Shown piece after piece: positions 57,703 to 64,000 of a stretch of DNA of 64,000 nt. The stretch spans positions 248,001 to 312,000 of the forward strand of contig CAWCWV010000015.1 in the NCBI GenBank assembly GCA_963799365.1. Reading direction: 5' to 3'. This stretch comes from Marinirhabdus sp963799365 (lineage in GTDB: Bacteria > Bacteroidota > Bacteroidia > Flavobacteriales > Flavobacteriaceae). The notes below the pieces were generated by a model. It made no database searches. It was not told the origin of the DNA and saw only the letters and a list, made by a program, of their open reading frames with translations. Numbering within the stretch: position 1 is the stretch's first letter; every line of letters starts with the position of its first letter. A program made the position numbers and the translations under genes.

Positions 57703-58344
57703 ATGAAAAATTTTCTTATTTTATCACTTGTTTTTATAACTTCACTAACATATGCTCAGGAAGTTGCCGTATTAAAATATGGTGGTGGTGGTGATTGGTA
57801 TGGGAATCCTACGGCCTTGCCTAATTTGGTTCAGTTTTGTAATGAGCAAGCCAATACCAATATAAATCGTGAAACCGAAACTGTGGCTCCAGGAAGTATA
57901 GATATTTATAACTATGCTTTTTTGCATATGACGGGACACGGAAATGTTTTTTTCAGCACCGAAGAAGCCGAAAATCTTAGAAATTATTTGCTAAGCGGCG
58001 GATTCCTTCATATAGATGACAACTTTGGAATGGACGAATACCTGCGGAAAGAGCTGGTAAAAATCTTCCCTGATATCGAATTAAAAGAATTACCTGGTAA
58101 TCATCCTATTTTTAATTATAGGTATAAGTTTCCACAGGGGTTGCCCAAAATTCATGAACACGATAATGCACGACCTCAAGCGTTTGGTATTACATTCGAA
58201 GGCAGACTGTTACTGCTCTACACCTATGAAAGCGATTTAGGAGATGGTTGGGAAAACCCAGAAATCCATAACGACCCGCAAGAAATTCGCCTTAAAGCAC
58301 TGCAAATGGGGGCTAATATTGTGACCTACGCTTTTGAACATTAA
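57703..58344 (+). CDS. DUF4159 domain secreted protein
   Basis: A 213-residue exported protein with the signal peptide MKNFLILSLVFITSLTYAQ. The rest is a single DUF4159 domain: VAVLKYGGGGDWYGNP, YAFLHMTGHGNVFFSTEEAE, LRNYLLSGGFLHIDDNFG and GITFEGRLLLLYTYESDLGD. DUF4159 has a flavodoxin/glutamine-amidotransferase-like fold, and its members often lie near MoxR/DUF58 genes, but none is seen here. The role of this stand-alone periplasmic copy is unknown. It lies between two RNA methyltransferase genes on the same strand. Its 3' side holds tandem repeats (58359-58390), which separate it from the TrmH-like gene. Confidence 0.85.
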   Translation: MKNFLILSLVFITSLTYAQEVAVLKYGGGGDWYGNPTALPNLVQFCNEQANTNINRETETVAPGSIDIYNYAFLHMTGHGNVFFSTEEAENLRNYLLSGGFLHIDDNFGMDEYLRKELVKIFPDIELKELPGNHPIFNYRYKFPQGLPKIHEHDNARPQAFGITFEGRLLLLYTYESDLGDGWENPEIHNDPQEIRLKALQMGANIVTYAFEH

Positions 58345-58358
58345 TGTGTTGATAGGTG

Positions 58359-58390
58359 ATAGTTTATAGTTTATAGTTTATAGTTTATAG
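58359..58390. repeat. 7-bp tandem repeat ATAGTTT
   Basis: Four perfect copies of ATAGTTT and a partial fifth lie 15 bp after the DUF4159 stop. Two 8-bp copies of TTACCTAG and a CAACCAATCAACTAATTAA stretch follow to about 58445. Non-coding; likely a variable spacer. Confidence 0.7.
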
Positions 58391-58447
58391 CAAAAATATC
58401 TATTCTAATTACCTAGTTACCTAGTCAACCAATCAACTAATTAAAAA

Positions 58448-58945
58448 ATGCTACAACACAATCACCAATCTACTCCTTTTTCTGTATTGAAAAACACTGT
58501 AGTTTTGTTGTGCGACGATCTGCAAAGCCCCGCAAATATTGGCGCTATCTTTAGATTGTGTGATGCTTTTGGCGTTACTGAAGTGATCTTTAAAAATCCT
58601 ATAGACCTTTCATCTAACAGGTTAAAGCGTACCGCAAGAAATACCGAAAAAACAGTCACCCATAGGATTATAGAAAATCTAAAAACTACGCTTCTTGAAT
58701 ACCAGAAGAAAAATTATACTACGTTGGCGTTAGAAATTTCTTCAACCAGTATTCCACTTTCTCAAATTTCAATCGTAGAAAACAATCCTATCGTACTGGT
58801 CGTGGGAAATGAGCGCAGGGGAGTTTCTGAAGAAATTTTACAAATAGTTACACAGGTTGCACATATAAATATGTTTGGCACCAATAGTAGTATGAACGTC
58901 GCACAGGCTACTGCTATTGCCCTTTATGAGTTAACAAAACATTGA
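58448..58945 (+). CDS. TrmH-family (SpoU) RNA 2'-O-methyltransferase
   Basis: A 165-residue SPOUT methyltransferase consisting only of the catalytic domain. Motif 1 is DDLQSPANIGAIFRLCDAFG (asparagine in PANIG and catalytic Arg), motif 2 is VLVVGNERRGVSEEI (the GxExxGV loop), and motif 3 is NMFGTNSSMNVAQATAIALY, which completes the knot. It lacks an N-terminal RNA-binding extension. Short forms like this resemble TrmL-type enzymes, but the exact target (tRNA or rRNA nucleotide) is not certain. It is cytoplasmic. Its ATG follows the repeat region; the transporter gene starts 120 bp downstream and likely has its own promoter (a TATCTTTA box at 58968-58975). Confidence 0.88.
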   Translation: MLQHNHQSTPFSVLKNTVVLLCDDLQSPANIGAIFRLCDAFGVTEVIFKNPIDLSSNRLKRTARNTEKTVTHRIIENLKTTLLEYQKKNYTTLALEISSTSIPLSQISIVENNPIVLVVGNERRGVSEEILQIVTQVAHINMFGTNSSMNVAQATAIALYELTKH

Positions 58946-59065
58946 GATTTTGGCATCAAGATTATAGTATCTTTACATCGCTAAATGCTTAATTAAACTG
59001 TAAAATTAAATGATGTTACTTAATTTGAGCATTACATATCCAGCGATATCAAATACTCTAAACAT

Positions 59066-60160
59066 ATGAAACTAACCTCAAAGATCATCTCCAAGGGATT
59101 GTTACGCACCCTAGTTGTTTTGGGCTTAATCATTGTTTTCTTATGGTTTGTTTTTAAAATAAAAGTACTTATCCTTTATATTGGTATTGCTGCAGTTATC
59201 TCTTTAATTGGGAGACCTTTGATGCTTTTTTTAAGAGGTAAGTTAAAGTTTGGAAATACCATAGCAGCATTTGTAACACTATTAGCAGTAATTGGTTTTG
59301 TGTGCTTACTATTGTACGTTTTTGTTCCTATAATAATAGAGCAAAGTAAAAACATATCAGAAATAGACTTTGATCTTGTCAAGCGAGATTTAAATGAACT
59401 TAACATGCAGGCTAGTGATTATTTGGGAGTTAATAAGATTCATCTCATAGAGGCGATTAAAAATACCTCGGCAGTAGAGAATTTTGATATTGAACTAGTA
59501 CCTAGCTTTATAGATATATTTTTCAAAAATTTTGCCGACTTTGTTATTGGTTTGTTTGCTGTCCTTTTTTTATCTTTTTTCTTACTGAAAGATCAAAATT
59601 TAATACCTAACGCAGTAATGGCATTTGCCAAGAAAGGTAAGGAAAAACGTTTTCTTGTAGTTTTAAATAAAATTAAAGAATTGCTTTCAAGATACTTTAT
59701 AGGCCTTAGTTTTCAAATTCTTATTCTGGCCTTATTCTACACAGTTCTATTGTTAGTTTTTGATATTAAAAATCCAATTGCTATTGCACTTATCTGTGCC
59801 TTTTTAAATATTGTTCCCTATTTAGGACCACTAATTGGTTGGGCACTTATGTTATTGGTTGTAGTTTCAAACAATCTTGGAGCCGATTTTTCTTCTGAAT
59901 TATTACCTACACTTGGGTATGTAACTCTAGGCTACGGAATCGCACAAATTTTCGATAACATAATTAGTCAACCTGTAATTTTTGGAAAAAGCGTTCGTTC
60001 ACACCCATTGGAGATCTTTATTGTAATTTTAATTGGTGGTTATTTGTTTGGAATTCCTGGAATGATTCTGGCTGTGCCTGTTTACACAAGTATGAAGGTT
60101 ATCGCCCAAGAGTTCTTATCTGAATACAAAATTGTAAAACGTCTCACCAAAAATTTATAG
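59066..60160 (+). CDS. AI-2E family transporter (TqsA/YdiK-like membrane protein)
   Basis: A 364-residue polytopic membrane protein. Hydrophobic segments occur at about 13-32, 34-50, 63-86, 150-172, 211-232, 236-262, 277-290 and 308-340, making the eight-helix UPF0118/AI-2E family pattern. The conserved NIVPYLGPLIGWAL segment (about 250-263) and SQPVIFGKSVRSHPLEIFIV are diagnostic. Members include AI-2 exporters and Na+/H+ antiporter-like proteins, so the solute is not established. It sits in the inner membrane. Upstream is a TATCTTTA -7-like box with a TTG 23 bp before it. The methyltransferase gene starts 5 bp after its stop and is probably co-transcribed. Confidence 0.88.
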   Translation: MKLTSKIISKGLLRTLVVLGLIIVFLWFVFKIKVLILYIGIAAVISLIGRPLMLFLRGKLKFGNTIAAFVTLLAVIGFVCLLLYVFVPIIIEQSKNISEIDFDLVKRDLNELNMQASDYLGVNKIHLIEAIKNTSAVENFDIELVPSFIDIFFKNFADFVIGLFAVLFLSFFLLKDQNLIPNAVMAFAKKGKEKRFLVVLNKIKELLSRYFIGLSFQILILALFYTVLLLVFDIKNPIAIALICAFLNIVPYLGPLIGWALMLLVVVSNNLGADFSSELLPTLGYVTLGYGIAQIFDNIISQPVIFGKSVRSHPLEIFIVILIGGYLFGIPGMILAVPVYTSMKVIAQEFLSEYKIVKRLTKNL

Positions 60161-60165
60161 TTGGT

Positions 60166-61329
60166 TTGAATAAAACCCTTCTAAAACCTGAAATACAAGA
60201 TTTTATCTTTTCGTATACTGAAGACACCTCAAAACTGGCTTTTGCAGGCAGTCCATTTCCAGAACTTTCTAGTGTTGAGCTGATACAACAAATTGAAAGT
60301 AGACGCGCTATTGAAAAAAAACTCCCAACTTGGTTTGCTACTAAAAACATTATTTACCCACCTAAACTTAATCTTGAGCAAACCTCTTCTGAAGCAACTG
60401 CTGCCTATAAAACCAGCTTATTACAAGGAAAAATAGTAGCAGATATTACAGGCGGTTTTGGAATAGACACTTTGCATTTTGCTGAAATATTTGAAAACGT
60501 CGTTCATTTTGAAAAAAATGAAGCACTTTCAAAACTAGCTGCACATAACTTTAATGTGCTTGACAAGAGAAATATCCAATGTAATCCTGAAGATGGCATA
60601 CAAGGCATCTCAGACGCTACATTTGATGTAATCTATGTAGATCCTTCAAGACGTAACGAAAGCAAAGGAAAAGTTTTCTTTTTAAATGATTGCGAGCCTA
60701 ATATACCAGAACATTTAGACTATATCCTAGATCGTTGCGATACCTTGCTTGTAAAAACATCTCCAATGTTGGATATTTCAGTAGGGCTACAAGAATTAAA
60801 ACACGTTGCAGAAGTCCATGTGGTCGCATTGCAAAATGAAATGAAGGAAGTACTTTGGATCCTTAAAAAAGATTCTCAAAAACCCTTCAAGATTCACACT
60901 ATAAATATCACTTCAAAAGAGATAGAAACATTTACCTTTTCACCTTCTAAAGCTTTTGAAACAGTGTATTCAAATCCGTTACGGTTTTTGTATGAGCCAA
61001 ATGCTGCTATCTTAAAAGGTGGTGGATTTCAATATATTTCTGAAGCCTATAAACTTAAGAAGCTACATAAACACAGTCACTTATTTACCAGCGAGGCATT
61101 GCGTGATTTTCCTGGTCGAATTTTTTTAATAAAAAAAGTGCTTCCCTACAGTAAAAAAGAGATGCGTGGCATTACTTTTGCAAAAGCGAATATCACCACC
61201 CGTAATTTTCCCGAAAGTGTGGCAACTATTCGGAAAAAATGGAAGATTAAAGAAGGTGGAGATATTTATTTGTTCTTCACAACCCTTGAAAATCAAGATA
61301 AAATCATGTTAATTTGCGCAAAAGTTTAA
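60166..61329 (+). CDS. Class I SAM-dependent methyltransferase with THUMP-like domain
   Basis: A 387-residue cytoplasmic protein. The N-terminal third (1-90) is helical. The methyltransferase core has motif I VADITGGFGIDTLHFAE (about 96-112), the acidic loop VVHFEKNEALSKLAAHNF, and motif IV FDVIYVDPSRRNESKGKVFF, the DPSRR form typical of a Bacteroidota group. The C-terminal third (about 290-387, KLHKHSHLFTSEALRDFPG, then GITFAKANITTRNFPESVAT) is a THUMP-like domain, which suggests an RNA substrate. The start is TTG at 60166, five bases after the transporter stop, so translational coupling is likely. The base modified is unknown. The next gene starts 2 bp after the stop. Confidence 0.85.
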   Translation: MNKTLLKPEIQDFIFSYTEDTSKLAFAGSPFPELSSVELIQQIESRRAIEKKLPTWFATKNIIYPPKLNLEQTSSEATAAYKTSLLQGKIVADITGGFGIDTLHFAEIFENVVHFEKNEALSKLAAHNFNVLDKRNIQCNPEDGIQGISDATFDVIYVDPSRRNESKGKVFFLNDCEPNIPEHLDYILDRCDTLLVKTSPMLDISVGLQELKHVAEVHVVALQNEMKEVLWILKKDSQKPFKIHTINITSKEIETFTFSPSKAFETVYSNPLRFLYEPNAAILKGGGFQYISEAYKLKKLHKHSHLFTSEALRDFPGRIFLIKKVLPYSKKEMRGITFAKANITTRNFPESVATIRKKWKIKEGGDIYLFFTTLENQDKIMLICAKV

Positions 61330-61331
61330 AA

Positions 61332-61904
61332 ATGAAACAACTGCTATTCTTAATTCTAATTCTAAGTGCACCAATTTTTGGTACTGCACAAAATCAAGAC
61401 TGCAATTATAAAATACAAGTAGATACCGAAGATGAAATTTTTAAACTTACTAAGGAGCAACTTGCCGAGTTTTTGGTAGGAAGTGACCGTAATATTTTTA
61501 TCTATTTCAGCCTGATGCAGGAAGCTGCTGTTAAGTCGCTAGTCATTCAAGTATCTGTAAATGCTAAGGAAATGCCACCATTAATGTGTTTCAATAAAGA
61601 CAGTAGGGTTTCTTTTAAACTGGAAGATGGCAGTTTTGTATCCTTGCGTTATTTAGGTGTGGAAAATTGTGGTCGCCAGACAGAAAATCAAGAAACCTTA
61701 AACAACAGTAATTCAGAAGCTGCATTTTTATTGGATGAAACAAGCGTATCGCGATTAGCAGCATCCAAAATTGTCTCTATGCGTATCACAACCATGCGAA
61801 CAGATTTTGATGTAGACTTCCAAAATGTATTAAGTAACAATCAAATTCCAATTCCTATTTATCCTAAAGAGTTCTTTCTGAATAACTTGAAATGTTTAGA
61901 TTAA
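61332..61904 (+). CDS. Secreted protein of unknown family
   Basis: A 190-residue exported protein that I do not recognise. The frame extends upstream to a TTG at 61314 inside the methyltransferase gene, but the ATG at 61332 gives a proper signal peptide (MKQLLFLILILSAPIFGTAQ), so that start is used. The mature part has IYFSLMQEAAVKSLVIQVSV, MPPLMCFNKDSRVSFKLEDG and SFVSLRYLGVENCGRQTENQ, with several cysteines and alternating hydrophobic residues that suggest a beta-rich fold. It starts 2 bp after the methyltransferase stop and is the last gene before the tRNA cluster. No partner points to a function. Confidence 0.7.
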   Translation: MKQLLFLILILSAPIFGTAQNQDCNYKIQVDTEDEIFKLTKEQLAEFLVGSDRNIFIYFSLMQEAAVKSLVIQVSVNAKEMPPLMCFNKDSRVSFKLEDGSFVSLRYLGVENCGRQTENQETLNNSNSEAAFLLDETSVSRLAASKIVSMRITTMRTDFDVDFQNVLSNNQIPIPIYPKEFFLNNLKCLD

Positions 61905-61920
61905 AAAACACTATTTTTTT

Positions 61921-61951
61921 TTGTTTGATACAGTGAATAAGCATACATTTG
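61921..61951 (+). promoter_or_regulatory. Bacteroidota-type promoter of the tRNA-Ser/tRNA-Pro unit
   Basis: TTG (61921-61923), 20 bp, TACATTTG (61944-61951) match both boxes of TTG-N20-TAnnTTTG exactly. The predicted start is near 61958, about 32 bp before the tRNA-Ser gene. Confidence 0.75.
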
Positions 61952-61989
61952 CACTCGAATAAAAAAACAACTAGTTCTTTATTCTTATT

Positions 61990-62077
61990 GGAGAGGTGCC
62001 TGAGTGGCCGAAAGGACTTGTTTGCTAAATAAGCGTACCTCAAAAGGGTACCCGGGGTTCGAATCCCCGTCTCTCCG
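61990..62077 (+). tRNA. tRNA-Ser (anticodon GCU)
   Basis: An 88-nt tRNA. The acceptor GGAGAGG pairs with TCTCTCC (last pair G-U), the discriminator is G62077, and CCA is not encoded. The anticodon loop TTGCTAA lies on a CTTGT/ATAAG stem, giving GCU for AGC/AGU codons. A long variable arm (GCGTACCTCAAAAGGGTACC) confirms a class II serine tRNA. The T-arm has GGTTCGAATCC. Confidence 0.96.
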
Positions 62078-62095
62078 CAATTGAAAAAAACACCT

Positions 62096-62170
62096 CGGGG
62101 TGTAGCGTAGCCCGGTCATCGCGCCTGCTTTGGGAGCAGGAGGTCGCAGGTTCGAATCCTGCCACCCCGA
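62096..62170 (+). tRNA. tRNA-Pro (anticodon UGG)
   Basis: A 75-nt tRNA. The acceptor CGGGGTG pairs with CACCCCG (62163-62169), the discriminator is A62170, and CCA is not encoded. The anticodon stem CCTGC/GCAGG holds loop TTTGGGA, so the anticodon is UGG. It lies 18 bp after tRNA-Ser with no terminator between, so both share one transcript. Confidence 0.96.
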
Positions 62171-62173
62171 CAA

Positions 62174-62206
62174 AAACCGGACAATGCATAATTGTTCGGT
62201 TTTTTA
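62174..62206 (+). terminator. Terminator after tRNA-Pro
   Basis: ACCGGACAAT, loop GCATA, ATTGTTCGGT forms a stem with one G-U pair, followed by six T. It starts within 5 bp of the tRNA-Pro 3' end. Confidence 0.85.
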
Positions 62207-62237
62207 ATTTTATTGTTTTGATTTCGAAGTGATCAAT

Positions 62238-62360
62238 ATGAATACAAACAACGACTTCGAACTCATTCTTCAGCTAGATAGAGCAATAAGCTTAAAAGCT
62301 GGATGGTCACAAGACTATAAAAAAAATATTAAAGTGAGGGCTCGTAGCTCAGCTGGATAG
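62238..62360 (+). other. Small ORF running into tRNA-Arg, possible gene remnant
   Basis: A 40-codon ATG frame begins MNTNNDFELILQLDRAISLK and ends at a TAG inside the D-arm of the tRNA-Arg gene. The overlap with a tRNA makes a working gene unlikely. It may be a 5' remnant of a gene cut off by a past integration or deletion at the tRNA, or chance. Confidence 0.2.
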
Positions 62361-62411
62361 AGCACCTCCCTTCTAAGGAGGCGGTCACAGGTTCGAATCC
62401 TGTCGGGCTCA
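62338..62411 (+). tRNA. tRNA-Arg (anticodon UCU)
   Basis: A 74-nt tRNA. The acceptor GGGCTCG pairs with CGGGCTC, including two G-U pairs; the discriminator is A62411 and CCA is not encoded. The anticodon stem CTCCC/GGAGG holds a loop with TTCTA, giving UCU for AGA/AGG. D-arm GCTCAGCTGGATAGAGC and T-arm ACAGGTTCGAATCCTGT are standard. Confidence 0.95.
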
Positions 62412-62419
62412 CTTAACAA

Positions 62420-62448
62420 CTCCCCTGCTTTTTAAGCGGGGGTTTTTT
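62420..62448 (+). terminator. Terminator after tRNA-Arg
   Basis: CCCCTGCTT, loop, AAGCGGGGG forms a strong GC stem with one G-U pair, followed by six T. It begins about 10 bp after the tRNA 3' end. Confidence 0.9.
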
Positions 62449-62573
62449 GTTTAAAATAAACTCAATGTCTATTTTTATAAGGTTATGGCTAAAGTATTTT
62501 TATTATGAGTAGATAATTGCGGTTAGTTTGATAGGATTTCATTATTTTTAGTTACAATTAAAGTACATATACA

Positions 62574-63083
62574 ATGAAATATTTTCTTTTAATACTCCTT
62601 TTCATTACCGCAATTTATTCCTGCGAACCACCTAGAGAACTAAGCTCTACAGATCCTGTTAATTGGGAAAAACGTACAATGAAAAGTACTGTAAATGATT
62701 CTTTAGAAACCGGAAGTACATTTCTGTCTATTTATTCCCAAATATATTTGCGTACAGATCAGGATGAGGCAGACTTAACTGCTACTGTTAGTTTACACAA
62801 CCCAAATATAACAGACAGTATTTTTATTAATAAGGCGGTATATTATAATACTGAAGGAACTGCCATTAGAACATATTTTGAAAAACCTATTTTTGTACGT
62901 CCTATGGAAACTGTACAAATTGTAATAGACGGAGTAGATAATGAAGGAGGTACAGGTGCTAATTTTATCTTTGATTGGAGCATAAAACCGAAAGCAAGAG
63001 AACCTCTGTTTGAGGCTGTAATGATTTCAACCTATGGCCAACAAGGTATTTCTTTTGTAACTGAAGGAAAACGGGTTAAATAA
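62574..63083 (+). CDS. DUF3124 family lipoprotein-like protein
   Basis: A 169-residue exported protein. The signal peptide MKYFLLILLFITAIYSCEPP suggests a lipoprotein (Cys 17), with an imperfect lipobox. The body matches DUF3124: TGSTFLSIYSQIYLRTDQDE, LTATVSLHNPNITDSIFINK, AVYYNTEGTAIRTYFEKPIF, VRPMETVQIVIDGVDNEGGT, then GANFIFDWSIKP and EAVMISTYGQQGISFVTEGK. The fold is a beta-sandwich that occurs in periplasmic proteins of many bacteria; the role is unknown. It is a single gene between the tRNA-Arg terminator and the convergent HD-domain gene 13 bp away. Confidence 0.85.
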   Translation: MKYFLLILLFITAIYSCEPPRELSSTDPVNWEKRTMKSTVNDSLETGSTFLSIYSQIYLRTDQDEADLTATVSLHNPNITDSIFINKAVYYNTEGTAIRTYFEKPIFVRPMETVQIVIDGVDNEGGTGANFIFDWSIKPKAREPLFEAVMISTYGQQGISFVTEGKRVK

Positions 63084-63096
63084 AGTGTTTCAGCTA

Positions 63097-64000
63097 TTAT
63101 TCTGGATATTCTACCCGTAGATGATAAATATTATTAAGTTTCTTTTTGAGTACTTTTTTAATAGTTTCAATCTCCTTAAACGTAATATTCGCATTTAAAA
63201 ACTGCCCCTGTTCGGTTTGTCCATCAATAATTTTTTCAACAAACACATCTATTTTGGAGGAAGTTGGGTCTTTTAGACTTTTACTGGCTGCTTCTACACT
63301 GTCTGCCATCATTAAAATGGCAGTTTCTTTAGAAAATGGAATGGGCCCCGGATACCGGAAATCTTCAATATTGGCTGTTCCGTTTTGCTTCTCTTCTTTT
63401 TTGTAAAAATAATATACCACGCTAGTTCCGTGATGGGTCCGGATAAAATCGATTACCCTGTCTGGGAGATTACGTCTTCTGGCTATCTCAATACCCTTAA
63501 TTACATGGTCTATAATAATAGTGGCGCTTTCTACAGGATCTAATTCGTCGTGAGCATTGTAGCCACTCAGTTGATTTTCGGTAAAGTTGGTTGGATTCTC
63601 CATTTTACCAATGTCATGATACAGCGCCCCTACTCTAACGAGCATGGCATTGGCACCAATTTCATTGGCAGCCGCTTCAGCCAGATTAGCAACGTTTAAC
63701 GAATGGTGAAAAGTCCCTGGAGCCTTATTGCTTAATTCCTTTAGAAGCTTGCTGTTTGTATCACTTAACTCTAGCAACGATACATCCGATACCAATCCGA
63801 ATACTTTTTCATATAAATAAATAAGCGGGTGGGCAAACAAAGTGGCAAGTCCAGCCAAAATAAAATAACCAAAGTTTTCCCACTGAATCTGTTCAATATT
63901 TCCTTCTTGAATGATGAAAAATGCAAAGTAACCAATGATATATACCAATGTAATTTGACCTACCGATATAAACAGATTGGCTCTTCGGTACAACTCAGAT
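63097..64000 (-). CDS. 7TM-HD family (PgpH-like) phosphodiesterase, C-terminal part
   Basis: The frame is open to the right edge, so the N-terminus lies outside; about 301 codons are visible. The last transmembrane helices of the 7TM region are seen (ISVGQITLVYIIGYFAFFII and ENFGYFILAGLATLFAHPLI). The cytoplasmic HD domain has APGTFHHSLNVANLAEAAAN, VGALYHDIGKMENP (the HD pair), NAHDELDPVESATIIIDHVI, IDFIRTHHGTSVVYYFYKK and MMADSVEAASKSL. This set is that of PgpH, which hydrolyses c-di-AMP in Firmicutes and some Bacteroidota. The N-terminal extracellular domain is missing from view, so regulation cannot be judged. Cyclic di-AMP as substrate is inferred from the family. Confidence 0.88.
   Translation of the reverse strand, partial: SELYRRANLFISVGQITLVYIIGYFAFFIIQEGNIEQIQWENFGYFILAGLATLFAHPLIYLYEKVFGLVSDVSLLELSDTNSKLLKELSNKAPGTFHHSLNVANLAEAAANEIGANAMLVRVGALYHDIGKMENPTNFTENQLSGYNAHDELDPVESATIIIDHVIKGIEIARRRNLPDRVIDFIRTHHGTSVVYYFYKKEEKQNGTANIEDFRYPGPIPFSKETAILMMADSVEAASKSLKDPTSSKIDVFVEKIIDGQTEQGQFLNANITFKEIETIKKVLKKKLNNIYHLRVEYPE

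Noticed and set aside
61314..61331. TTG start inside the methyltransferase gene for the secreted protein
   Set aside because: The ATG at 61332 gives a regular signal peptide and avoids the overlap.
61985..62173. 62-codon minus-strand frame beginning MSGWQDSNLRPPAPKAGA
   Set aside because: It is the antisense of tRNA-Ser and tRNA-Pro; this is a well-known type of false protein call over tRNA genes.
1..64000. Prophage, insertion sequence, integron or replication origin
   Set aside because: No transposase, integrase, phage structural gene, terminal inverted repeats or DnaA-box cluster was seen; gene order looks like core chromosome throughout.

Overview
The window looks like chromosomal DNA of a marine-type Flavobacteriaceae (Bacteroidota). 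The evidence is: AT-rich base composition; promoter elements of the Bacteroidota form TTG-N20-TAnnTTTG; almost no Shine-Dalgarno sequences; many secreted proteins with type IX secretion (T9SS) sorting domains of both type A and type B; PorP/SprF proteins; and a sprC-sprD-sprB-sprF-like gliding operon. I see no prophage, insertion sequence, CRISPR array or replication origin.

Layout. 1-5.3 kb: the 5' end of a CocE/S15-type hydrolase gene, an unusual SDR-fold protein, and a redox/stress group. In that group a luciferase-like monooxygenase diverges from a TetR - nitroreductase - DJ-1 lipoprotein operon with a palindromic operator. 5.4-9.9 kb: RNA-handling genes, namely two DEAD-box helicases, a J/KTSC-domain protein and two cold-shock-domain proteins. 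10-13.2 kb: small secreted proteins and a beta-helix-like secreted protein. 13.2-28.3 kb: the gliding/adhesin operon. It holds a type-B CTD protein, a PorP/SprF barrel fused to a TolA-like 48-bp-repeat helix, a 3303-residue SprB-like adhesin with about 28 SprB repeats, and SprF. 28.3-30.5 kb: a membrane-anchored winged-helix regulator divergent from yceI and an unknown secreted gene, with 11-bp tandem direct repeats between them.

30.5-42.7 kb: secreted and peripheral metabolism. This covers a DUF1028 protein with a type-A CTD, two sortilin/BNR-propeller paralogues, a zinc alcohol dehydrogenase, and a GntR - PD40 (frameshifted) - MORN operon whose GntR gene has a strong operator in its leader. 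42.8-55.6 kb: envelope and electron-transfer core genes. These are an HdrB-like protein, a HAD protein, a membrane Fe-S protein, MlaD and an amidase, divergent from lptD and ridA, followed by tamB. 55.6-62 kb: translation and RNA-modification genes (tsaD, tfoX-like, rsmE, DUF4159, trmH-like, AI-2E-type transporter, methyltransferase); several of them use TTG starts. 62-64 kb: tRNA-Ser(GCU), tRNA-Pro(UGG) and tRNA-Arg(UCU), a DUF3124 lipoprotein, and a 7TM-HD phosphodiesterase that runs off the right edge.

The most unusual items are the periplasm-to-DNA winged-helix regulator with its tandem 11-bp repeats, the SDR protein with a zinc ribbon and no catalytic tyrosine, the SprD-like barrel-helix fusion, and the GntR/PD40/propeller locus. 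All functional claims come from reading the sequence and recalling families; no database search was run.
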